A DNA stretch of 22,657 nt from NCBI GenBank assembly GCA_946478985.1, contig CAMLDZ010000046.1, positions 1 through 22,657 of the forward strand, written 5' to 3'. Origin of the DNA: an uncultured Solimonas sp. GTDB taxonomy: Bacteria > Pseudomonadota > Gammaproteobacteria > Nevskiales > Nevskiaceae. Below, one piece after another: positions 16,250-22,657 of this stretch (within the stretch, counting starts at the first letter, position 1; each line of letters begins with the position of its first letter). The position numbers and the translations under genes are program-made. The notes under the pieces were generated by a model. It searched no databases, was not told where the DNA came from, and was given only the letters and a program-made list of their open reading frames with translations.

Positions 16250-16906
16250 ATGAGTGCCTCCAGTCCGCTTTCTGTCCTCGATCCTGCCAACCACGCGCTG
16301 CAGACGCTGCTGCGCGACAGCCGGCTGTGGCGCGGCAACGGCCAGGCGCCGCTGCGCGCCGAGCCGACCGGCCATGCGCAGATCGACGCGATCCTGCCCG
16401 GCGGCGGCTGGCCGCTGGCCGCGCTCAGCGAGATCGTCTATCCGGCGCCCGGCGTCGGCGAGCTGACGCTGGCGATGCCGGTGCTGGCGCGGCTGTCGCA
16501 GGCGCGCCGCCGGATCGCGCTGGTGCGGCCGCCGCTGCTGCCCTATGCACCGGCGCTGCGCCGCCAGGGTCTGGTGCTGGAGCGCAGCGTCGTCGTCGAA
16601 ACCGGCGACGACGGCGACGCGCTGTGGGCCACCGAGGAACTGCTGCGTGCGCAGGCCGGCGTGGTGCTGCTCTGGCACGACCGCATCGACACCACCGCGC
16701 AGCGACGGCTGCAGCTGGCTGCCGAGAACGGCAATGCCCTGGTGCTGGTGTATCGCCGGCAGGCCGCGGAAGCCGGGCGCAGGGCCGGCGACGAGGCCAG
16801 CGTCGCCGCGCTGCGCCTGCGCATCGCCCGCGTCGACGGCCAGCCGCAGGTGGAAGTGCTCAAGTGCCGCGGCGCGCGACCGCAGCAGCGCTGCAGCCTG
16901 CAGTGA
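16250..16906 (+). CDS. imuA: ImuA (SulA/RecA-like) translesion mutagenesis protein
   Basis: A 218-residue protein matching the gammaproteobacterial ImuA family, often mis-named SulA. It has LPGGGWPLAALSEI (residues 49-62) and a RecA-like core, but the Walker A position reads PGVGELT rather than GxGKT, so ATP hydrolysis is unlikely; this is normal for this branch. ImuA works with ImuB and DnaE2 in SOS-induced error-prone bypass of DNA damage. The ATG at 16250 lies 17 bp after the LexA box. The protein ends 10 nt before imuB. No strong Shine-Dalgarno is visible. Confidence 0.93.
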   Translation: MSASSPLSVLDPANHALQTLLRDSRLWRGNGQAPLRAEPTGHAQIDAILPGGGWPLAALSEIVYPAPGVGELTLAMPVLARLSQARRRIALVRPPLLPYAPALRRQGLVLERSVVVETGDDGDALWATEELLRAQAGVVLLWHDRIDTTAQRRLQLAAENGNALVLVYRRQAAEAGRRAGDEASVAALRLRIARVDGQPQVEVLKCRGARPQQRCSLQ

Positions 16907-16916
16907 GGCGCTGGCG

Positions 16917-18350
16917 ATGCTGTGGCTCTGCCTGCATTTTCCGCAGCTGCCGGCCGAGGCGCTCGGCCTCGACGATCCGCTGGCCGCCGTCACCGAACAG
17001 CGCGGTTCGCAACGCTGGCTGATCACGGCGGCCGCCGGCATCGCCGCCGGCACCGCGCTGGGTACCGCGCTGGCGGTGCAGCCGCAGCTGCGTGCGCAGC
17101 CGCGCAAGCGCGCTGCCGAAAACGCAGCGCTGCTGCAGCTGGCGCACGGCATGTACCGCTACGGCAGCCCGGTCTGCACGGCGATCCGCGAGTTCGACGA
17201 AACCGGCCGCTGCCCGCAGGCCCTGCTGTGGGTCGAGGTCAGCGCCAGCCTGCAGCTGTTCGGCGGCCTGCAGGCCCTGTGCGAGGCCGTGCAGACCGCC
17301 TTGCGCGAACTCGGCCAGCACGCCCAGCTGGCCCTGGCGCCGACGCGCGCCGCCGCCGCGCTGTTCGCGCTGCAGGCCCTGCCCGGCACGACCAGCCGGA
17401 CCGCGCTCGACGCCGCGCTGGCAACACTGCCGATCGAGGCGCTGCCCTGGCCGCAGGCGCAGCTCGACGCCCTGCAGGGCCTGGGCCTGCGCCAGCTCGG
17501 CGAGCTGCTGCGCCTGCCGCGCAGCGCGTTCGCACGACGCTTCGGCACCACCCGCCTGCGCGAACTGGACCGCCTGCGCGGCCATGCCGCCGAACCGGCG
17601 CAGGCGATCACGCCGCCGCCACAGTTCTGCCGCCGCTTCGAGCTGGCCAGCGAGGTGGAGAACGTCGAAGCCCTGCAGTTCCCGCTGCGCCGCCTCGCCT
17701 TCGAGCTGCAAGGCTGGCTGCGGGCACGCGACCTCGGCGTGCGCCGCCTGCGTCTGGGTTGCCAGCACGCACAGCGGCGGCGCAGCCAGCTGCAGATCAG
17801 CTTTGGCAGCACCCACCGCGACGGTCGCCGCATCTTCGAGACCCTGCGCGAGCGCCTGCAGCGCGCACCGCTGCCCGGTGCCGTGCGCGCGCTCGAACTG
17901 GAGGCGACGGAACTCGGCGAGGCGTCGGTCGAACAGGCCGATCTGTTCGATCCCCATAACAGCGGCGACGCCTGGCTGGCCTGCATCGAAAGAATCCGCG
18001 CACGCCTCGGCAGCACGGCGGTGTGGACGCCGCAGTGCCGCGACGATCACCGGCCCGAGCACGCCCTGCAGCGCAGCGAGCCCGCGGCGGAACCCGCCGC
18101 GGAGCGCGACGACGGCGATGCCCCGGCGATGCCGCGACCCCTGTGGCTGCTCCCGCAGGCACAAGCGCTGGCGGCACCACCGGCGGCGGCGCTGGCCGTC
18201 GAACGCATCGCCAGCGGCTGGTGGGATGGTCAGGATGCGCGCCGCGACTACTACGTCGTCGAGCACCGCGACGCCGCGGCGCAGCTGCGTGCCTGGGTTT
18301 TCTACGATCGCGAGTCGAAGCGCTGGTTCCTGCACGGACTGTGGGGATGA
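16917..18350 (+). CDS. imuB: ImuB, catalytically inactive Y-family polymerase-like protein
   Basis: A 477-residue protein of the DinB/UmuC superfamily that acts as the mutasome hub. It begins MLWLCLHFPQLPAEAL, where active Y-family polymerases carry the first catalytic Asp. The second catalytic site (SxDE) is replaced by WVEVSASLQLFGG, so it is non-catalytic, as known for ImuB. A clamp-binding motif QADLF lies at residues 340-344, fitting the known ImuB–beta clamp link. The C-terminus has the family ending IASGWWDGQDARRDYY and WFLHGLWG. Its ATG is at 16917; the frame extends back into imuA but that part is not coding here. It overlaps dnaE2 by 4 nt (ATGA). Confidence 0.95.
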   Translation: MLWLCLHFPQLPAEALGLDDPLAAVTEQRGSQRWLITAAAGIAAGTALGTALAVQPQLRAQPRKRAAENAALLQLAHGMYRYGSPVCTAIREFDETGRCPQALLWVEVSASLQLFGGLQALCEAVQTALRELGQHAQLALAPTRAAAALFALQALPGTTSRTALDAALATLPIEALPWPQAQLDALQGLGLRQLGELLRLPRSAFARRFGTTRLRELDRLRGHAAEPAQAITPPPQFCRRFELASEVENVEALQFPLRRLAFELQGWLRARDLGVRRLRLGCQHAQRRRSQLQISFGSTHRDGRRIFETLRERLQRAPLPGAVRALELEATELGEASVEQADLFDPHNSGDAWLACIERIRARLGSTAVWTPQCRDDHRPEHALQRSEPAAEPAAERDDGDAPAMPRPLWLLPQAQALAAPPAAALAVERIASGWWDGQDARRDYYVVEHRDAAAQLRAWVFYDRESKRWFLHGLWG

Positions 18351-21300
18351 AGCCGCCGGACAGGCCCGTGGAATACGCGGAGCTGCACGCCGTCTCCGCC
18401 TTCAGCTTCCAGCGCGGCGCGTCGATGCCGCAGGAGCTGATCGAGACGGCGACCGCGCTCGGCTATCGCGCGCTGGCGCTGACCGATGAATGTTCGATGG
18501 CCGGCGTGGTGCGCGCGCATGAATGGCGGCGACAGCAGCTGCTCGCCGCACAGCCCCGCGCCGAACTGCTGATCGGCAGCGAGCTCACTCTCGACGACGG
18601 CCCGCGCTGCGTGATGCTCGCCGAATCGCAGCGCGGCTATGCGGCGCTGTGCGGCGCCATCACGCTGGCACGGCGGCGCAGCAGCAAGGGCCGCTATCAA
18701 TTGCGCCGCGACCTTCTCGACGCACCGCTGCCCGAGCTCAGCGTGCTGTGGATTCCGCGCGCCGCCAGCGACGACGACAGCGAACTGCGCTGGCTGTGCG
18801 AGCGCTACGCCGGCCGCCTGTGGATCGCCGTCGAACTGCATCGCGACGGCCATGACGCGGCCAAGCTGGCGCGGCTGCACGCGCTGGGCGCGCGCTTCGC
18901 GCTGCCGCTGCTCGCCAGCGGCGACGTGCACATGCACATCGCGCAGCGCCGCGCCCTGCAGGACGTGATGACCGCGCTGCGGCATCGCCTGCCGGTAGCG
19001 CGCTGCGGCACGCGTTTGTTCGCCAACGCCGAGCGCCATCTGCGTGCGCGCGCCGATCTGGCGGCCCTGTATCCGCCGGCACTGCTGGCCGAGACGCTGC
19101 GCGTCGCCGAGCGCTGTGCATTCCGCATCGAGCAGGTGAAATACGAGTACCCGAAGGAGATCGTCGGCGCCGGTCACACGCCGGCCAGCTGGCTGCGCCA
19201 CCTGGTCGAGCAGCATCTGCCGTCACGCTGGCCGCAGGGCTGTCCAGCCGCGGTGCGCGCGACGATCGAAAAGGAACTCGCGCTGATCGCCGAGAAAAAT
19301 TACGAAGCCTTCTTCCTCACCGTCTACGACATCGTCGACTACGCGCGCAGACAGCAGATCCTCTGCCAGGGTCGCGGCAGCGCCGCCAACTCGGTGGTCT
19401 GCTACGTGCTCGGCATCACCGAGGTGAATCCCGAGTTCAGCACGCTGCTGTTCGAACGTTTCGTGTCCAAGGAACGCGACGAGCCGCCGGACATCGACGT
19501 CGACTTCGAGCACGAGCGGCGCGAGGAGGTGATCCAGTACGTCTACCGCAAGTACGGCCGCGAGCGCGCGGCGATCGCGGCGACGGTGATCAGCTACCGC
19601 GCGCGCTCGGCGCTGCGCGATGTCGGCCGCGCGCTCGAGGTCGGCGAGGAGGTGATCGACCGCGTCAGCAAGTCGCTGGCCTGGTGGGATCATCCGGACG
19701 GCCTCGCCGAACGGCTGCAGGCGGTCGGCGTCGATGCCGGCGCGCCGCGCATACGGCAGTGGCTGGCGCTCGCACACACCTTGCTGCATGGGCACTTTCC
19801 GCGGCATCTGTCGCAGCACGTCGGCGGCTTCGTGATCTCCGACGCGCCCTTGCACGAACTGGTGCCGGTCGAGAACGCGGCGATGCCGGGCCGCACCATC
19901 ATCCAGTGGGACAAGGACGATCTCGAAAGCCTGGGCCTGCTGAAGGTCGACGTGCTCGCGCTGGGCATGCTCACTGCGCTGCGGCGAAGCTTCGAGCACC
20001 TGCGCGAGTTCGGCGATCACAGCGTCGACTACCGCTCGATCAGCGACCGCGGCTACGACACCGATGCCGACACGCGCGCGACCTATGACATGGCCGCGCA
20101 GGCCGACACCATCGGCGTGTTCCAGATCGAATCGCGCGCGCAGATGACGATGCTGCCGCGCCTGCGACCCAAGTCGCTCTACGACCTGACGGTGCAGGTC
20201 GCGATCGTGCGGCCCGGCCCGATCCAGGGCGGCATGGTGCATCCCTACCTGCGGCGGCGCATGGGCGAGGAGCCGATCGTCTATCCCAAGGGCGAGTCCG
20301 ATCCGCTGGTGCAGGTGCTGAAGCGCACCAGCGGCGTGCCGATCTTCCAGGAACAGGTGATGCAGATCGCGATGGTCGCCGCCGGCTTCAGCGGCGGCGA
20401 GGCCGACGCGCTGCGCCGCGCGATGGCGGCCTGGCGGCGCGACGGCCAGATCGACCGCTTCCGCGGCAAGCTGATGCGCGGCCTGCTCGGCAATGGATAT
20501 TCGCAGCAGTTCGCCGAACAGATCTTCCGGCAGATCGAAGGCTTCGGCTCCTACGGCTTTCCGGAGAGCCATGCGGCCAGCTTCGCGATCCTCGCGTTCA
20601 AGTCGGCCTGGCTCAAGCGGCACCGGCCGGCGGCACTCTTCTGCGCGCTGGTCAACGCGCAGCCGATGGGCTTCTACCCGCCGGCGATGCTGCTGGCGCA
20701 GGCCCGCCGCCAGCAGGTCGAGGTGCTGCCGCTCGACATCCATCACAGTCGCTGGGATTGCCATCTGCAGCCTGGCGCCGACGGCGCCGCGGCGATCCGC
20801 CTGGGCCTGCGCCTGGTGCAGGGCTTCAATGTCGCGGCGGCGCAGCGCATCGCCGCGGCGCGCACAGCGGCACCGCTGCGCGATATCGATGATCTGGCGC
20901 GACGCGCCGATCTCAACGCCCGCGAGCTGGACCTGCTGGCCGCCGCCGATGCCCTGCAGGCCCTGGCCGGTCATCGCTTCCAGGCGCGCTGGCAGGTGCG
21001 CGGACAGCAGCGCGCGAACGGCCTGCTGCACCCGGCCCGCGTGCCGGACGAGGCCGTCGCGTTGGCGGCGCCGAACGAGGCCGAGGAAATCCTTGCTGAT
21101 TACCGCAGCACGCGCCTGAGCCTGCGCCGCCATCCGGCTGCCTTGCTGCGCGCGCGGCTGGCGACGCTGCACATCACCGCCAACGCCGATCTGGCGCGAT
21201 GCGAAGACCACAGCGCGGTGCGGGTTGCCGGCATCGTCATGTTCCGCCAGCGCCCGGGTTCGGCCAAGGGCGTCATGTTCATCACGCTCGAAGACGAGAC

Positions 21301-21493
21301 CGGCGTGGTCAACCTGATCGTGCGGCCCGAGCTGATCGAGCGCGAGCGCGCGGCCGTGGTCGGCGGCAGCTTCCTGCTCGCGCGCGGCCGCCTGCAACGC
21401 CAGCACGAGATCATCCACGTGCTCGCCGAGCAGTTCATCGACCGCTCCGGCTGGCTCGCCACGCTGCCCTACCTGTCGCGCGATTTCCGCTGA
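18347..21493 (+). CDS. dnaE2: Error-prone DNA polymerase DnaE2
   Basis: A 1048-residue C-family polymerase alpha subunit, the catalytic part of the ImuA–ImuB–DnaE2 mutasome that extends past lesions and causes damage-induced mutation. An N-terminal PHP domain (about 10-210, YAELHAVSAFSFQRGAS) is followed by the polymerase core, with the catalytic Asp384 and Asp386 in PDIDVDF and Asp535 in LLKVDVLALGML, then a helix-hairpin-helix part and a C-terminal OB fold (about 957-1040). Length and motifs fit DnaE2 rather than DnaE1 (about 1160, with a clamp-binding tail). The ATG is inside the imuB stop (ATGA), indicating translational coupling. The open frame reaches back to 18023 within imuB, but only the part from 18347 is dnaE2. 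Confidence 0.97.
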   Translation: MKPPDRPVEYAELHAVSAFSFQRGASMPQELIETATALGYRALALTDECSMAGVVRAHEWRRQQLLAAQPRAELLIGSELTLDDGPRCVMLAESQRGYAALCGAITLARRRSSKGRYQLRRDLLDAPLPELSVLWIPRAASDDDSELRWLCERYAGRLWIAVELHRDGHDAAKLARLHALGARFALPLLASGDVHMHIAQRRALQDVMTALRHRLPVARCGTRLFANAERHLRARADLAALYPPALLAETLRVAERCAFRIEQVKYEYPKEIVGAGHTPASWLRHLVEQHLPSRWPQGCPAAVRATIEKELALIAEKNYEAFFLTVYDIVDYARRQQILCQGRGSAANSVVCYVLGITEVNPEFSTLLFERFVSKERDEPPDIDVDFEHERREEVIQYVYRKYGRERAAIAATVISYRARSALRDVGRALEVGEEVIDRVSKSLAWWDHPDGLAERLQAVGVDAGAPRIRQWLALAHTLLHGHFPRHLSQHVGGFVISDAPLHELVPVENAAMPGRTIIQWDKDDLESLGLLKVDVLALGMLTALRRSFEHLREFGDHSVDYRSISDRGYDTDADTRATYDMAAQADTIGVFQIESRAQMTMLPRLRPKSLYDLTVQVAIVRPGPIQGGMVHPYLRRRMGEEPIVYPKGESDPLVQVLKRTSGVPIFQEQVMQIAMVAAGFSGGEADALRRAMAAWRRDGQIDRFRGKLMRGLLGNGYSQQFAEQIFRQIEGFGSYGFPESHAASFAILAFKSAWLKRHRPAALFCALVNAQPMGFYPPAMLLAQARRQQVEVLPLDIHHSRWDCHLQPGADGAAAIRLGLRLVQGFNVAAAQRIAAARTAAPLRDIDDLARRADLNARELDLLAAADALQALAGHRFQARWQVRGQQRANGLLHPARVPDEAVALAAPNEAEEILADYRSTRLSLRRHPAALLRARLATLHITANADLARCEDHSAVRVAGIVMFRQRPGSAKGVMFITLEDETGVVNLIVRPELIERERAAVVGGSFLLARGRLQRQHEIIHVLAEQFIDRSGWLATLPYLSRDFR

Positions 21494-21498
21494 GCGCG

Positions 21499-21538
21499 GC
21501 GCTGGCATAGCGATTGCGTTGACTGCTGGCGCCAGCGC
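21499..21538. repeat. Inverted repeats after dnaE2
   Basis: GCGCTGGC (21499-21506) can pair with GCCAGCGC (21531-21538), and a 12-bp palindrome GCTGGCGCCAGC sits at 21525-21536. There is no T-run, so this is not a standard terminator. It may be an alternate fold or regulator site between dnaE2 and the ABC gene. Confidence 0.45.
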
Positions 21539-21583
21539 ACGGCGCGCACCCGTGCATCACAAGCCGCCGGAGGACGCCTGGCG

Positions 21584-22657
21584 TTGAAGTCCGCATTGCC
21601 GATGCTGCCCCACTCCGATATGGAAATTCCGCCTGCCGAAGGCGGCCCCGACGGCTCGCTGCCGCCGGTGCTGGAGCTGCGCGAGATCTGCAAGGCCCAT
21701 GGTCGCGGCGCGCACCGTCAGGTGCTGTTCCACAAGCTCGATCTGTGCGTGGCCGAACACGAATGGCTGGTCGTGCTGGCCGCCGACGGGCGCGGCAAGA
21801 CCAGCCTGATCTCGCTGATGGCCGGCCTGCAGCTGGCCGATGAAGGCGAGGTGCTGTTCCGCGGCCTGCCGGTGCTGTGCACCGCCGCTGCCCACGGCGC
21901 GCTGCTGCGCGGCGCGGCGCTGCGCCCCTGGCTGAGCGTGCATGACAATCTGGTCGCGGCGATCGGCCACACCCACCGCGGCCTGCCGATGGCGCAACAG
22001 CACGAGCTGGCCACGCATTACGTGCGCCGGCTCGGCCTCCATGAGCTTCGCCACCAGAAGCCGCGCAAGCTCGACGCCGCGCAGCTGCAGCGCGCGCTGC
22101 TGGCGCGCACGCTGGCACTGGAACCGGAACTGCTGCTGCTCGACGAGCCGCTGCGCGGCCTCGACGCCTGGACGCGCGCGGCGCTGTGCGATGCGCTGGC
22201 GCCGCTGCCGGAGCTGCGCCAGCGCAGCTGCGTATGGATCACCGACGATGTCGACGAAGCCTTGCAGCTCGCCGACCGCATCGTCGTGCTGCAAGCCGGC
22301 AGCGACGGCGACAGCCGGCTCGGCAGCGCGGTCCGCGTCGACTTGCCGCGGCCGCGGCGGCGCCTGGCCCTGCAGCGAGACGCCGATTACATCGCCCTGC
22401 GCAAAACCTTGATCGAGGCGCTGCAGGAGCCGGTGCCGACCTCGATCGCCACCGGCAGCACCGGCCCGCACCTGCCGTCGCCGGACGATCCGGCGCCGGC
22501 CGCCGCCAACGAGGAGCACGGCACCGCGCGGCGCTCGCCGCGCCCGGAGCGCTACCTGGAATTTTCGGCGGTCGGCGGCCATGACGGCAGCGCACGCACA
22601 CGCTTCAGCCTCAAGGTCGAACAGGGCGAGTGCGTGGCCCTGCTCGGCCCGCCGGAC
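21584..22657 (+). CDS. ABC transporter ATPase, nitrate/taurine type, probably two fused NBDs (3' end beyond window)
   Basis: The frame is open to the window edge (358 codons). NBD1 (about residues 30-245) has Walker A AADGRGKTS (66-74, Lys72), PWLSVHDNL as in NrtD/SsuB ATPases, Walker B LLLLDEP (Asp187, Glu188) and a LPRPRRRLALQ segment followed by LRKTLIEAL, as in nitrate-type ATPases. Its ABC signature is LDAAQ (163-167) instead of LSGGQ, the H-loop His is Asp221, and the Q-loop Gln seems to be Arg. After a Pro/Ala/Ser-rich linker (about 285-320) a second NBD begins at about 324 (YLEFSAVGG, ending ALLGPPD). The start is uncertain: TTG at 21584 has GGAGGA 9 nt upstream, and ATG 21602 is the alternative. 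No permease or binding protein is visible. Confidence 0.72.
   Translation, partial: MKSALPMLPHSDMEIPPAEGGPDGSLPPVLELREICKAHGRGAHRQVLFHKLDLCVAEHEWLVVLAADGRGKTSLISLMAGLQLADEGEVLFRGLPVLCTAAAHGALLRGAALRPWLSVHDNLVAAIGHTHRGLPMAQQHELATHYVRRLGLHELRHQKPRKLDAAQLQRALLARTLALEPELLLLDEPLRGLDAWTRAALCDALAPLPELRQRSCVWITDDVDEALQLADRIVVLQAGSDGDSRLGSAVRVDLPRPRRRLALQRDADYIALRKTLIEALQEPVPTSIATGSTGPHLPSPDDPAPAAANEEHGTARRSPRPERYLEFSAVGGHDGSARTRFSLKVEQGECVALLGPPD

Noticed and set aside
19223..21508. 761-codon minus-strand open frame opposite dnaE2
   Set aside because: Antisense to a fully conserved polymerase gene; composition typical of a shadow frame.

Overview
The window is high-GC chromosomal DNA from a free-living gammaproteobacterium. 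This is inferred from the rph–rdgB–hemW order, proteobacterial PurE/PurK and type II citrate synthase, YpeA, ApaG and ImuA/ImuB/DnaE2 proteins, and a gammaproteobacterial CTGT-N8-ACAG LexA box. A Nevskiales/Solimonadaceae- or Xanthomonadales-like host would fit, but that is a guess from protein flavour. I see no insertion sequence, integrase, tRNA, rRNA or CRISPR array. Coding density is high and the only gap above 300 bases is the gltA leader (3926-4267).

Region 1 (1-3925, plus strand) is housekeeping. It holds RNase PH (first few codons missing), one long ORF joining a YpeA-type GNAT acetyltransferase to the RdgB/HAM1 nucleotide pyrophosphatase, the heme chaperone HemW, a small CPXCG zinc-ribbon-like protein, an RDD membrane protein, and zinc-independent type B ribosomal protein L31 with its own terminator.

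Region 2 (3926-9737) is central metabolism and stress. gltA has a long leader and ends in a bidirectional terminator facing the convergent purEK operon (minus strand). A secreted SIMPL/YggE-like protein (minus) and SufT (plus) diverge from a shared promoter region. ApaG and an ArsC-family reductase follow on the plus strand.

Region 3 (9738-11460) has two convergent envelope genes sharing an intergenic hairpin: a small secreted coiled-coil protein with a possible SH3-like tail, and an outer-membrane beta-barrel protein.

Region 4 (11461-21493) is a DNA-damage block. On the minus strand, a MbcA/ParS/Xre antitoxin and RES NAD+-phosphorylase toxin are followed, 76 nt later, by ligD and ku, the two-component bacterial NHEJ system. 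On the plus strand, diverging from the antitoxin, is the mutasome operon imuA–imuB–dnaE2. Its -35/-10 promoter has a perfect 16-bp LexA palindrome over the -10. The 153-bp divergent region therefore separates an SOS-controlled error-prone polymerase cassette from a probably autoregulated toxin-antitoxin promoter that may also feed NHEJ. No part is a new family. The arrangement is the most interesting feature of the window.

Region 5 (21584-end) is the 5' part of an ABC transporter ATPase of the nitrate/taurine type. It appears to contain two nucleotide-binding domains, the first of which has lost several catalytic motifs. The gene runs off the window.
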